DNA of 46,972 nt from DATFEN01 sp035691285 (GTDB lineage: Bacteria; Acidobacteriota; Vicinamibacteria; Fen-336). The DNA is taken from positions 1 through 46,972 of the forward strand of contig DASSJI010000293.1 in assembly GCA_035691285.1 (NCBI GenBank), read 5' to 3'. Under the pieces are notes generated by a model that saw only the letters and a list, made by a program, of their open reading frames with translations, searched no databases and had not been told where the DNA came from. Position numbers and translations under genes: made by a program. Of the stretch, positions 1 through 9,895 are shown in pieces (positions within the stretch are counted from its first letter, which is position 1; the number at the start of each line of letters is the position of its first letter).

Positions 1-2
1 AG

Positions 3-947
3 GAGGCGCAGGACTACCTGACGGCCTTGAGGACCCTCCTCCTCTACTGCCGGGTCTCCGACGGCAACATGGAAGAGGGCTCGCTGCGCTGTGACGCGAA
101 CGTCTCGATCCGCCCCCGGGGCACCACGGCGCTGGGGACGCGCATCGAGATCAAGAACCTCAACTCCTTCAACAACGTCCGCCGCGCCCTGCAACACGAG
201 ATCGGCCGGCAGCGGGCGGTCGTCGGCGCGGGCGGCCGCGTCGAGCAGGAGACCCGGTTGTGGAACGCGGAGCGGGCCGAGACCGTGCCCATGCGCGGCA
301 AGGAGGAGGCCCACGACTACCGCTACTTTCCTGACCCCGACCTGCGGCCGCTCCGGATCGCCGCGGAATGGGTCGAGGGGGTGCGGGCGTCGCTGCCCGA
401 GCTGCCCGCCGAGCGCCGCCGCCGCCTCGTCGCCGCCCATGGCCTGCCCCCCTACGACGCCTCGGTCCTGACGGGCTCGCGGGAGCTGGCCGACTACTAC
501 GAGGCGGCCGCCGCCGCGTGCGGCAGCCCCAAAGCCGCGTCCAACTGGGTGATGACCGAGGTGCTGCGCAAGCTGAACGAGGCGCGCATGGATCCCGGCG
601 ACGCCCCCGTGACGCCGCAGGGCCTGGGCGAGCTGGTCCGCCTGATCGAGTCCGGCACCCTCTCGGGCAAGCTGGCCAAGGAGGTGTTCGAGAGGATGTG
701 GAGCGGCCGGGAGTCCGCCGCGGCCATCGTCGAGCACGAAGGTCTGCGGCAGGTGTCCGACGAGGCTGCGATCCGCTCCGCCGTCGCGGCGGTTCTGGCC
801 GCGAGCCCGGATCAGGTGCGAAGCTACCGCGGCGGAAGGGCCGCGGCCATGGGCTGGTTCGTGGGACAGGTGATGAAGCACATGGGCGGCAAGGCGAACC
901 CGCAGCTCGTGAACCGGCTGCTGAAGGAGACGTTGGACGAGCACTGA
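3..947 (+). CDS. gatB: Asp/Glu-tRNA(Asn/Gln) amidotransferase subunit B, 3' part
   Basis: C-terminal two thirds of GatB, cut by the left window edge; the frame is open from base 3 with no start inside the window. GatB presents misacylated Glu-tRNA(Gln) or Asp-tRNA(Asn) to the GatCAB complex for transamidation in the cytoplasm. The family-typical stretch NMEEGSLRCDANVSIRP, the EIKNLNSF block and HDYRYFPDPDL mark the end of the catalytic cradle. The last 150 or so residues (SNWVMTEVLRKLNE, then VNRLLKETL at the end) are the YqeY-like tRNA-binding tail. The next gene begins 12 bases downstream, so they are probably co-transcribed. Assignment is secure. Confidence 0.96.
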   Translation, partial: EAQDYLTALRTLLLYCRVSDGNMEEGSLRCDANVSIRPRGTTALGTRIEIKNLNSFNNVRRALQHEIGRQRAVVGAGGRVEQETRLWNAERAETVPMRGKEEAHDYRYFPDPDLRPLRIAAEWVEGVRASLPELPAERRRRLVAAHGLPPYDASVLTGSRELADYYEAAAAACGSPKAASNWVMTEVLRKLNEARMDPGDAPVTPQGLGELVRLIESGTLSGKLAKEVFERMWSGRESAAAIVEHEGLRQVSDEAAIRSAVAAVLAASPDQVRSYRGGRAAAMGWFVGQVMKHMGGKANPQLVNRLLKETLDEH

Positions 948-959
948 GGAGGTCTAGCC

Positions 960-1553
960 ATGGGAACCACCCGCATCTGCGCCGCTGCTGTGGCGGCGCT
1001 GGCCGTCGCCGCAGGGGCCCTTGCCCAGGACGCCGCCGCGCCCCGTGAGACGGTGACGGCCAGCGTCGGCGGCAAGAAGGTCGCGATCGAGTACGGCCGC
1101 GCATCCCTCAAGGGGCGCACGCTCGATCAGTTGATGACCCAGCTCCCTCCCGACCGGATCTGGCGCACCGGCGTCGATCAGGTCACGACCTTGAAGACCG
1201 ACACCGCGCTCTTTCTCGGCGGGAAGAAGGTGCCGGCTGGCAAGTACACCGTCTACATGCACATCCCCGTCGAGGGCAACGCGTCGCTGGTCCTGAACAG
1301 CGACAAGGGCATCCCCCTGATCAAGCTGTGGGACAAGGCGCCGGCGAGCATGGCGAACGAGCCGTGGCCGCACCTCGAAGGCTACTCGAACATCGCGGCG
1401 ACGGAGGTGTCGCGAGCCGAGATGCGGCCCGGCACCGCGGCGCCCCCGACCGACCTCTTCACGATCGCCATGGCCCCCAACCAGGTGGGCGCGACGGCGA
1501 CGCTGTCCTGGGGCGACAGGTCCTGGTCCCTGGACCTCGTCCCCGCGAAATGA
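960..1553 (+). CDS. DUF2911 family secreted protein
   Basis: A 197-residue protein whose N-terminus is a Sec signal peptide (hydrophobic residues 8-21, probable cleavage after ALAQ). The core has DUF2911 hallmarks: an IEYGRASLKGR block, then IWRTGVDQVTTLKTD, a KKVPAGKYTVYMHI strand and a C-terminal LSWGDRSWSL strand. The ATG has a perfect AGGAGG at 947-952 that begins on the last base of the gatB stop, so it is coupled to gatB. The family's molecular function is unknown; members are exported beta-rich proteins. The gatB neighbourhood gives no clue to its role. Confidence 0.85.
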   Translation: MGTTRICAAAVAALAVAAGALAQDAAAPRETVTASVGGKKVAIEYGRASLKGRTLDQLMTQLPPDRIWRTGVDQVTTLKTDTALFLGGKKVPAGKYTVYMHIPVEGNASLVLNSDKGIPLIKLWDKAPASMANEPWPHLEGYSNIAATEVSRAEMRPGTAAPPTDLFTIAMAPNQVGATATLSWGDRSWSLDLVPAK

Positions 1554-1557
1554 TGGC

Positions 1558-2526
1558 GTGAGGCCCGGCCTCGGGCTGCTGGCGGCCCTGGCGCTCGGCT
1601 GCGGCGCCGCCGGGCCGAGCGCGACCACGACCGGCACGACGTCGGAGCCGGTCGCCGCGGCCTGCCCACCCGAGGCCGCGGAGCTCTCCGGCGGTTGGCT
1701 CGCGGCGGTCGATCGGGGCGACGAGCTCGAGGCGCTCCGTCTCGCCGAGGCGCTGGCGCCGGCTGCGGTTGCCGCCCTCGCCGAACCGCCCTCCGCATAC
1801 GTCGAGGCCTTCGCTCGAGCCAGGACGGACCCCGCGTTCCTGACTCGGCCGTTCAACCACTGGGACTACCAGTCGTGGAGCCATGCGCGCTTCTTCTCGC
1901 TCCTGGCGGCCGAGATCGCCGCCGGCACAGCCGACGAGGACCGTGCCCTCTTCGCCGCCGTCGCGTCCCGGCTGCGGGATCCCGATCCGCCCGATCCGGG
2001 GGCGCTGTGGCCCTACCGCATCTGGCAGACCGGGCGCGGCTTCTGCGATCGCCAGGCCTGGGTCCTGGCCGAGCTCGCGTACCAGCGGGGCTCCGATTCC
2101 AAGATCGTGTACCTCTACGACCCCGGCACCGACGTCTCGCCCCACACGATCGCCCAGATCCGCACGCGCGGGCGTCCGACGGCCGCCGACCCGTTCACGG
2201 AGCGAGCACTCTACGGCGTTTCCGTCTTCGACGTCGCGACGAGTCCGGGGCTGGCGCAGGCGCTCTGGCCGGGCAATCGCCGCTTCCAGCGCGCGATCGG
2301 CGCCGCGAAGCTATGGGTGCCTTCGTATCCCCAGGACTACGCCCGCCGCAACCAGGTCCTGAGCGAGCGGCTCACCGCGTGCCTTGGCGCCGCGAGCCCG
2401 CGGTTCGGCGAAGACCCGAACCGGCGGATGAGCGTCCTTCCGGCAGAGACCGAGGGCCTGCCCTTGGGCCTGTGGCACTACCCCGTCCGCATCCTGGCCT
2501 GGGAGATGCACGTCGCTCCGCATTGA
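1558..2526 (+). CDS. transglutaminase-like probable lipoprotein
   Basis: 322 residues starting at a GTG four bases after the DUF2911 stop. The N-terminus (hydrophobic residues 5-14, then Gly14-Cys15) looks like a lipoprotein signal, although the lipobox (A-L-G-C) is not canonical. A papain/transglutaminase-type triad can be read: Cys162 in GRGFCDRQAW, His196 in VSPHTIAQ and Asp211 in TAADPF. The spacing is as in bacterial transglutaminase-like domains. These are often peptidases or amidases, so actual cross-linking activity is not implied. Likely periplasmic and lipid-anchored. No Shine-Dalgarno is visible, which fits translational coupling. The substrate cannot be inferred. Confidence 0.65.
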   Translation: MRPGLGLLAALALGCGAAGPSATTTGTTSEPVAAACPPEAAELSGGWLAAVDRGDELEALRLAEALAPAAVAALAEPPSAYVEAFARARTDPAFLTRPFNHWDYQSWSHARFFSLLAAEIAAGTADEDRALFAAVASRLRDPDPPDPGALWPYRIWQTGRGFCDRQAWVLAELAYQRGSDSKIVYLYDPGTDVSPHTIAQIRTRGRPTAADPFTERALYGVSVFDVATSPGLAQALWPGNRRFQRAIGAAKLWVPSYPQDYARRNQVLSERLTACLGAASPRFGEDPNRRMSVLPAETEGLPLGLWHYPVRILAWEMHVAPH

Positions 2527-2536
2527 GCGCCACCTC

Positions 2537-3472
2537 TCACGGCGCGCCTCGAGCCGTCGTGTAGCCCCGAGCGCGCTGGCGGGCCGCCCACCACGCGTCC
2601 AGCCGCGGTGCGAGGAAGACGGCCAGCGGGCAGAGCGCCCAGCCGGCCAGGAGGTCGACGACGTAGTGGTGACGCAGGTAGACGGTCGAGACCCACAGGC
2701 CCGTCGCGAACGGCAGCAGCGCCCAGAACCAGCGGCGCACGTGGCGCCAGGCGTACACCAGCGCCACCAGGCTCACGGCGGCGTGCAGCGAAGGGAACGC
2801 CGCGCGGCTGTCGACCGGCAGCAGCGCCAGGGCCTGGTTCTGGAGGCTCGAGAAGAACTGCGGGTAGCCGTAGAGGTTCTTCGTGAACCGCGGCAGCAGG
2901 ACGAGGCGGGGCGGCGCGGCCGGGAACACGACGTACAGCATGTAGCCGACGTAGAAGCAGACGACGACTCCGAGCGTCGCGGCCCGGAACTCCCGCCAGC
3001 GCCGCTGCGCGAGGAGCGCCAGCGAGGTCGAGGGCGCGATCCAGAAGAAGTTCACGTAGAGGAAGGTCATGAGCTCGGTGCGCGCCGGCGTGATGAAGCG
3101 CTCGGCCCAGACGCAGGGCTGGACGCCGAACAGGCGCTGGTCGATGGCGACGAGCCGCCAGTGCACGTCGTTCGGGTTGACGAATCCGATCGTGTCGTGC
3201 AGGTTCGTGTAGATGAGGATGCAAGCGAGGAACGGCACGACCTCGCGCAGCAGGCCGACCCAGGGCGCTCCCGGCCTGAGCCGCAGCGCCAGGGCGAGCC
3301 CAGCGAGGAACGCCGCCGCGGCCGCCAGCCGGACGACCCCGCCGGCGTAGCGCGGACCGATCACGCCCGCCTCGCGGGCGTACGCGTGGGCCGCCAGCGT
3401 CAGGTAGGTGGTCGGCAGCAGGAAGACGAGAGCGATCGCCTCCTCGGGCCGGAGGCGGAGGAGAAGCCTCAC
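2537..3472 (-). CDS. PAP2 superfamily (Aur1-like) membrane lipid phosphatase/transferase
   Basis: 311-residue polytopic membrane protein with about six hydrophobic helices. It keeps two PAP2 signatures: PSLH at 227-230, and His269 with Asp273 in LRHHYVVD. FPAAPPR at 183-189 resembles the first motif of inositol-phosphoceramide synthase (Aur1)-like PAP2 members. Such enzymes cleave or transfer phospho-head groups on lipids. The start is a GTG whose last two bases lie in the TGA of the upstream mutase gene (GTGA), so translation is coupled. The substrate is unknown; Aur1-like sphingolipid synthesis is possible but not shown. Confidence 0.75.
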   Translation of the reverse strand: MRLLLRLRPEEAIALVFLLPTTYLTLAAHAYAREAGVIGPRYAGGVVRLAAAAAFLAGLALALRLRPGAPWVGLLREVVPFLACILIYTNLHDTIGFVNPNDVHWRLVAIDQRLFGVQPCVWAERFITPARTELMTFLYVNFFWIAPSTSLALLAQRRWREFRAATLGVVVCFYVGYMLYVVFPAAPPRLVLLPRFTKNLYGYPQFFSSLQNQALALLPVDSRAAFPSLHAAVSLVALVYAWRHVRRWFWALLPFATGLWVSTVYLRHHYVVDLLAGWALCPLAVFLAPRLDAWWAARQRARGYTTARGAP

Positions 3473-5022
3473 AACACGAGCGTCTCGCGGTGCTCGCCGA
3501 AGGCCGCCCGGAGACGGCCCGTGATCTCGCCCACCGTCGCCCAGGCCGTCACAGCGTCGATCAGGGGCGGGAGCAGGTTGTCGCCGCCGCGGGCCGCGGC
3601 TTCGACGCGGTCGAGGGCGGCGCGCCAGGCCGTGGGGTCCCGGCGCGAGCGCAGCGCCGCCACGCGCTCTCGCTGCTGCCGCTCGATCTCCGGGTCGATC
3701 CGCAGCAGGTCGGAAGGCGGCTCTTCGCCCTCGACCTGGAAGCGGTTGACGCCGACGATGACGCGTTCGCCTCTCTCGACGTCGCGCTGGAAGCGGTACG
3801 CCGACTCCTGGATCTCGCGCTGGATCTCCCCGCGCTCTATGGCCCGCAGCGCCCCCCCGCGCTCCTCGATCCGCTCCAGGCTGCCCCGCGCCTCGGCTTC
3901 GAGGCCGCTGGTCAGGGCCTCCACGGCGTAGGCGCCGCCCAGAGGGTCCACGATATCCGCGACGCCGGCCTCGTAGGCGATCACCTGCTGCGTGCGCAGC
4001 GCCAGGCGCGCGGAGGCCTCGCTGGGCAGCGCGAGGGCCTCGTCCTTGGCGTTCGTGTGCAGGCTCTGGCAGCCGCCCAGCACGGCGGAGAGGGCCTGGA
4101 GGGCGACCCTGACGATGTTGTTGTCGGGCTGCTGGGCCGTCAAGGTCACCCCGCCCGTCTGGACGTGGAAGCGGAGCTGTTGCGCCTTCGGGTTCCTCAC
4201 GCCGAAGCGCTCCTTCATCAGGCGCGCCCACAGCCGCCGCGCCGCGCGGAACTTGGCGACCTCCTCGATGAAGTCCGAATGGCAGGCGAAGAAGAAGCTC
4301 AGGCGCTCCCCGAAGCGGTCCGGATCGAGGCCCCGGGCCTGGGCGGCCCGCACGTATTCCAGGGCGTTGGCGAACGTGAAGGCGACCTCCTGCGCCGCCG
4401 TCGCTCCGGCCTCGCGAATGTGATAGCCCGAGATCGAGATGGTGTTCCACCTGGGCACGCTCTCGCTGCAGAACGCGAACAGGTCCGTCACCAGGCGCAG
4501 CGAAGGCCCAGGCGGGAAGATGTAGGTCCCCCGCGCGACGTACTCCTTCAGGATGTCGTTCTGGACCGTTCCCGCGAGCGCGGCGTCGGGGATCCCGCGG
4601 CGCCGCGCCACGCCGACGTAGAGCGCGAGCAGGATCGCCGCCGTGGCGTTGATGGTCATGGAGGTCGAGACGCGGTCGAGCGGTATGCCGTCGAGGAGCA
4701 GCTCCATGTCCTCGAGGGATGCGATCGACACCCCGACCCGTCCCACCTCGCCCTCCGCGTGCGGGTCGTCCGGGTCGTAGCCGATCTGGGTCGGCAGGTC
4801 GAACGCCACCGACAACCCGGTCGTCCCGTTCTCGAGGAGGTACCGGTAGCGCCGGTTCGACTCGGCGGCGCTGGCGAACCCCGCGTACTGGCGCATCGTC
4901 CAGAGCCTGCCGCGGTAGCCCGAGGGGTGGAGGCCGCGCGTGAAGGGGTAGGCGCCGGGCTCGCCGAGCTCGCTCGGGGGCGGGACGTCGGCGGGTCCGA
5001 AGCTGCGCAAGACCTTCGCCAT
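3469..5022 (-). CDS. methylmalonyl-CoA mutase family large subunit (no B12 domain)
   Basis: 517-residue acyl-CoA mutase catalytic TIM barrel, one subunit of the B12-dependent carbon-skeleton mutases that interconvert succinyl-CoA and (R)-methylmalonyl-CoA. Tyr46 in RQYAGF and Arg164 in YVARGTYIFPP match the pair that reads the free carboxylate in methylmalonyl-CoA mutase; isobutyryl-CoA mutases carry Phe and Gln there. The active-site His is His201 in SGYHIREAG. There is no C-terminal cobalamin domain (DxHxxG), so a separate small subunit must be encoded elsewhere. The 3' end overlaps the PAP2 gene. Ethylmalonyl-CoA mutase is the main alternative. Confidence 0.88.
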   Translation of the reverse strand: MAKVLRSFGPADVPPPSELGEPGAYPFTRGLHPSGYRGRLWTMRQYAGFASAAESNRRYRYLLENGTTGLSVAFDLPTQIGYDPDDPHAEGEVGRVGVSIASLEDMELLLDGIPLDRVSTSMTINATAAILLALYVGVARRRGIPDAALAGTVQNDILKEYVARGTYIFPPGPSLRLVTDLFAFCSESVPRWNTISISGYHIREAGATAAQEVAFTFANALEYVRAAQARGLDPDRFGERLSFFFACHSDFIEEVAKFRAARRLWARLMKERFGVRNPKAQQLRFHVQTGGVTLTAQQPDNNIVRVALQALSAVLGGCQSLHTNAKDEALALPSEASARLALRTQQVIAYEAGVADIVDPLGGAYAVEALTSGLEAEARGSLERIEERGGALRAIERGEIQREIQESAYRFQRDVERGERVIVGVNRFQVEGEEPPSDLLRIDPEIERQQRERVAALRSRRDPTAWRAALDRVEAAARGGDNLLPPLIDAVTAWATVGEITGRLRAAFGEHRETLVL

Positions 5023-5045
5023 TCGCGGCGGAAGTTAACATGGCG

Positions 5046-5061
5046 CGAGCGAAAGCGCTCG
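5046..5061. repeat. inverted repeat upstream of the mutase gene
   Basis: A perfect 6-bp stem CGAGCG/CGCTCG with loop AAAG lies between the mutase start and the divergent small gene. It could be an operator or a leader hairpin of the mutase mRNA. There is no direct evidence for either. Confidence 0.35.
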
Positions 5062-5070
5062 AATGCCACC

Positions 5071-5100
5071 TTGACAACTCGAAGGCGGCGTCCACATAAT
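5071..5100 (+). promoter_or_regulatory. sigma-70-type promoter of the 104-aa gene
   Basis: A perfect -35 TTGACA at 5071-5076, an 18-bp spacer and -10 CATAAT at 5095-5100. Predicted transcription start is near 5107, about 11 bases before the ATG at 5118. Confidence 0.65.
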
Positions 5101-5117
5101 TTTTTCGAGCGAGCGCG

Positions 5118-5432
5118 ATGGAGAAGACGGATTCCACGGGCGAGGACGTCAAGCGGCTGGTCGGCGAGCTCGGCGCGACGATCCAGCGAACCCTCAACGA
5201 GTCGCCCCAGATCGCGCATTGCCTCGGCCGCATCCGCTCCGAGGGCTACGAGGTCTCCCTGGTGCTCGAGGCCACCATCGGGTTCACGCGCACCGGCACC
5301 CGCGAGCCCGCCGAGGTCTCCACCTTCGATTTCCGGGTGGAGAAGGCGGAGCCGCAGCCCCTCAAGATGACGCCCCTCGACAAGAAGTTCCTGCGCTCCC
5401 TGAAGATCAGCATCGAAGAAGAGCAGGGCTGA
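5118..5432 (+). CDS. small conserved-looking protein of unknown function
   Basis: 104 residues, acidic at both ends, with no signal peptide or membrane segment. I do not recognise a family. The centre (GYEVSLVLEATIGF) looks like alternating beta strands and the end (TPLDKKFLRSLKISIEE) like a helix, so a small cytoplasmic alpha/beta protein is likely. It stands alone, divergent from the mutase gene and convergent with the membrane-protein gene, and has the well-formed promoter at 5071-5100. No clear Shine-Dalgarno precedes the ATG. That a gene this short owns such a promoter supports it being real. Confidence 0.6.
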   Translation: MEKTDSTGEDVKRLVGELGATIQRTLNESPQIAHCLGRIRSEGYEVSLVLEATIGFTRTGTREPAEVSTFDFRVEKAEPQPLKMTPLDKKFLRSLKISIEEEQG

Positions 5433-5448
5433 GTGCCCCGGCGGGCGG

Positions 5449-7293
5449 CTACCGGACCCTGTAGAGGGCCGTGTCCCTTCTCACGTAGACGGGCTCGAGG
5501 ATCGCGCGGGCGCCGTTCCCCATCGCCTGCGAGCCCTGCAGGAACACGTGGCGCGCCCCGAGGCTGCCCGCGATGGCCCGCGCTTCGTCCGGGCTCGCCG
5601 CCCGGAAGAACCCGCGCACGCGCGCCGAGCGCGCGTAGACCTCGGCGGCCGGCAGGAACTGGCGCAGGTAGCCCCAGTAGAGCGTGTAGGCCACGCGGCG
5701 GCCCGCGAACACGATCGGCGGCGGCGGATAGCGCGAGTAGGGACGCATCAAGACGACGTCGCCCGGACCGCTGTCCTCGACCAGCCGCTCCATGGCTTCG
5801 AACACGCGCGCCGGCACCACGTCGGGACGAGTCGCGAGCTTGCGCCAGGTGAACTCGACGGTCGTCGGGAGGGACAGCGCGGCCGCCGCCAGGACCGCCG
5901 GCGCCAGGCGGCTCCGGCGCGAGGCGACGTGCCTCTCCAGGGCCAGCGCGCCGAACAGCCAGAGCAGCGCCCCGCTCGCGTTCGTGAAGTACACCGCCTC
6001 GTTGAACTCCTGGTCCGCGGTGACGCGGACGAGCATCGCCACGGGCCAGCCCAGGAGCGCGACGAGGGCCAGGGTCAGGGGGGCTGCTCGCGCCTCGCCG
6101 GCGGCCCGAGCGGCCTCGGGCACGGCCAGGATCCGGATTCCAAGGGCGAGCGCGAGCCACAGAGCGCCCCATCCGAGGAGCGCCAGCCCTTCCGCCGGCG
6201 CCATCCCGAGGAGCGCGCGGAGCCGCGCCACGGGCGCGAGCGGATCCAGGAGGACCTGCACGGCCCGCGCCGCCGGGCTCGAGGCCAGCCAGAGGACTCC
6301 GGCGATCGAGGGCAGCGCGAACGCCAGGAGCGCCGCTCCAGGGGCGCCTCGCCTCCGCAGCAGGACAGCGGCGAGAACCGCGCACGCTGCGAGCTGCGCG
6401 GCCAGGAACACCTTGAAGAAGGGCAGGGCCAGGCCCAGGATCGCCGCTGCGAGCAGCCATCCGGCCGGGCCCCCGCTTGCACTGCGGGCGGCCGCGATCG
6501 TCGCGCCGAGCGCCATCGCCAGCGCCGGAACCAGCGAGTTTCCGAAGTCGAGGCTCAGGAGCAGGTTGCCTCCCAGCAGCTCGGTCCACCAGCGCGCCGC
6601 CGGCTGCCCCGCGAAGACGAACGCCAGGTCTCCGAGGAGCACCGTGAACGGCGCCAGCTTCACCGCGAGGGAGCCGCCGCCGAGCGCGTGGGCCGCGGCG
6701 CGCAGCGCCAGCAGGAGCGCCAGCGTCTGCAGGGTCAGGTCGAAGCGCGACAGGGCGTCGTAGGGATGAATCCCGGCCCAGCGCAGGGCCATCGCACGCA
6801 CCAGATGGGGCCCGACGTGATAGCCCAGGGGGAAGCCCGCGAGGCCGGGAACCTGCGGCGGGTAGTTCACGAGCTCCCACACGACGGCCACGTGGAACGT
6901 GGTGTCCACGCGCTCGAGGGCGTCGAGGGCGAAGTCGCCCGACGCCAGGCGGCGGTTCATCGGGTACTGCGTCAGCGCGAAGAGGACCCCGACCGCGGCG
7001 AGGGAGGGCAGCACGCCGCGCAGGGACGGGCCCGGGGCCGCCTGCCACGGACCGCGGACGAAGAGCGCCGCGACCATGGCCAGCGCGAGCGACGGGAACA
7101 GCCAGGCCTGGCCCGTCGCCAGGCTCAGGCCCCCGGCCGCCGCGGCGAAGGCGTAGCCGAGGGGCAGCACCAGGGCCTTGTCGACGGGCAGACGCAGCAG
7201 GCGCTGGACCGCGACGCCGGGCCCGACCACGGCCAGGAGCGCGAAGACGACGAAGCGCAACGTGGCGACGAGGACCGGCGATCCGTCGGCCAC
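5449..7293 (-). CDS. large polytopic membrane protein, possibly GT-C type
   Basis: 614 residues with about a dozen hydrophobic helices across the first 470 residues and a soluble C-terminal part of about 140. The plan resembles GT-C glycosyltransferases or other polyprenyl-sugar-using membrane proteins: a long loop after the third helix (SGDFALDALERVDTTFH to GYHVGPHL) and a periplasmic-looking tail with RPYSRYPPPPIVFAGRR. No signature proves this. It starts 22 bases after the enolase stop and is the last gene of the operon that also carries glgC and the KDPG aldolase gene, which makes a link to sugar chemistry plausible but unproven. Confidence 0.6.
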   Translation of the reverse strand: MADGSPVLVATLRFVVFALLAVVGPGVAVQRLLRLPVDKALVLPLGYAFAAAAGGLSLATGQAWLFPSLALAMVAALFVRGPWQAAPGPSLRGVLPSLAAVGVLFALTQYPMNRRLASGDFALDALERVDTTFHVAVVWELVNYPPQVPGLAGFPLGYHVGPHLVRAMALRWAGIHPYDALSRFDLTLQTLALLLALRAAAHALGGGSLAVKLAPFTVLLGDLAFVFAGQPAARWWTELLGGNLLLSLDFGNSLVPALAMALGATIAAARSASGGPAGWLLAAAILGLALPFFKVFLAAQLAACAVLAAVLLRRRGAPGAALLAFALPSIAGVLWLASSPAARAVQVLLDPLAPVARLRALLGMAPAEGLALLGWGALWLALALGIRILAVPEAARAAGEARAAPLTLALVALLGWPVAMLVRVTADQEFNEAVYFTNASGALLWLFGALALERHVASRRSRLAPAVLAAAALSLPTTVEFTWRKLATRPDVVPARVFEAMERLVEDSGPGDVVLMRPYSRYPPPPIVFAGRRVAYTLYWGYLRQFLPAAEVYARSARVRGFFRAASPDEARAIAGSLGARHVFLQGSQAMGNGARAILEPVYVRRDTALYRVR

Positions 7294-7315
7294 CTGCGCG
7301 ACCCCGAGTCCGGGG

Positions 7316-8602
<1,287 letters not shown>

Positions 8603-8649
8603 GAGCTTCCTCCTGTGGCCGGCGCGGGGATCGTACCAGACTCGGCGCG

Positions 8650-9888
8650 TCAGCGCGGCTCGACGAAGCACTCCTCGCCGGGGGTCACGACGACGACGCC
8701 GTTCTCGGTGACCGTGTGCCGGCGCCGGTCCTCGGCGGGCTCGAAGCCGATGACGGCGCCCCGCGGCACCTCGAAATCGCGGTCGACGATGGCGCGCCGG
8801 ATGCGGGCGTGACGGTGCACGACCGCGTTCGGCATCAGGATCGAGTCCTCGACGGTGCAGTAGGAGTGCACCCGGACGTTGGGGCCCAGGATGGACCGGC
8901 GCAGCTCGCTGCCCGACACGATGCATCCCATCGAGACGATCGACTGCACCGCGCCGCCGCGCCGCCCGTTCTCGTCGAACACGAACTTGGCCGGAGGGAA
9001 CTGCGGCTGGTACGTGCGGAGCGGCCAGTCGGGGTCGTAGAGGTTGAACACGGGGTCGACCTGGATGAGGTCCATCGACGCCTCGTAGTAGGCGTCGAGG
9101 GTGCCCACGTCGCGCCAGTACTTCGACTCCTTCTTGTTCTCGTCCCAGAACAGGTACGCGAACACCCGCTCACCCCGCTCCACCAGGCTCGGGATGATGT
9201 CCTTGCCGAAGTCGTGGCTGGAGTCGGACTCGGCGTCCCGGAGCAGCTCCCGCTGCATCACGTCGAAGTCGAAGATGTAGATGCCCATGGAGCCCAGGCA
9301 GAAGCCCGGGTTCCAGGGCGTCGGCGTCGCCTGCTGGGGTTTCTCGCGGAAGCCCGTGATCCGGCTGTCCTCGTCCACCTCGAGCACGCCGAAACGGCGC
9401 GACTCCCCGATCGGCACCTCGATCGCCGCCACCGTGAGCTGGGCGCCCCGGGCGATGTGCACGTCGAGCATCTTCCCGTAGTCCATCTTGTAGATGTGGT
9501 CGCCGGACAGCACGATCACCCAGCGCGGCTGCTCCCGCTCGATCGAGTAGAGGTTCTGGTAGCAGGCGTCGGCGGTGCCGAGGTACCAGTTCTCCCCGGT
9601 CCGCTTCTGGGGTGGCAGGATCTCGACGAACTCCCCGAGCTCGGTGTTGACGACGCTCCAGCCCAGGCGGATGTGACGGTTGAGGGACTGGGACTTGTAC
9701 TGGGTCGCGATGAAGATCTTGCGCAGGCCGGAGTTGATGCAGTTCGACAGCGTGAAGTCGATGATGCGGTAAGGGCCTCCGAACGACACGGCGGGCTTGG
9801 CCCGGTCCCGGGTCAGTGGATAGAGCCGCTCCCCGGCTCCGCCGGCGAGCAGCACCGCAGCCACGTCTCGGAGCAGGAGGACGTTCAT
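8650..9888 (-). CDS. glgC: glucose-1-phosphate adenylyltransferase
   Basis: 412 residues; makes ADP-glucose for glycogen synthesis. The N-terminal nucleotidyltransferase domain has LAGGAGERLYPLT with the Arg that contacts ATP, KPAVSFGGPYRIIDFTLSN, and SGDHIYKMDY. YWRDVGTLDAYYEASMDL is characteristic of GlgC. The last 110 residues form the left-handed beta-helix (SILGPNVRVHSYCTVEDSIL). The ATG lies 7 bases after the KDPG aldolase stop, so the two are co-transcribed. No glycogen synthase or branching enzyme gene is in the window. Confidence 0.96.
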   Translation of the reverse strand: MNVLLLRDVAAVLLAGGAGERLYPLTRDRAKPAVSFGGPYRIIDFTLSNCINSGLRKIFIATQYKSQSLNRHIRLGWSVVNTELGEFVEILPPQKRTGENWYLGTADACYQNLYSIEREQPRWVIVLSGDHIYKMDYGKMLDVHIARGAQLTVAAIEVPIGESRRFGVLEVDEDSRITGFREKPQQATPTPWNPGFCLGSMGIYIFDFDVMQRELLRDAESDSSHDFGKDIIPSLVERGERVFAYLFWDENKKESKYWRDVGTLDAYYEASMDLIQVDPVFNLYDPDWPLRTYQPQFPPAKFVFDENGRRGGAVQSIVSMGCIVSGSELRRSILGPNVRVHSYCTVEDSILMPNAVVHRHARIRRAIVDRDFEVPRGAVIGFEPAEDRRRHTVTENGVVVVTPGEECFVEPR

Positions 9889-9895
9889 GGCCGCC

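Noticed and set aside
2537..5233. One 898-codon minus-strand open frame across the mutase and PAP2 region
   Set aside because: Only its last 311 codons encode PAP2. The rest lies out of frame over the mutase gene, which has clear motifs in its own frame.
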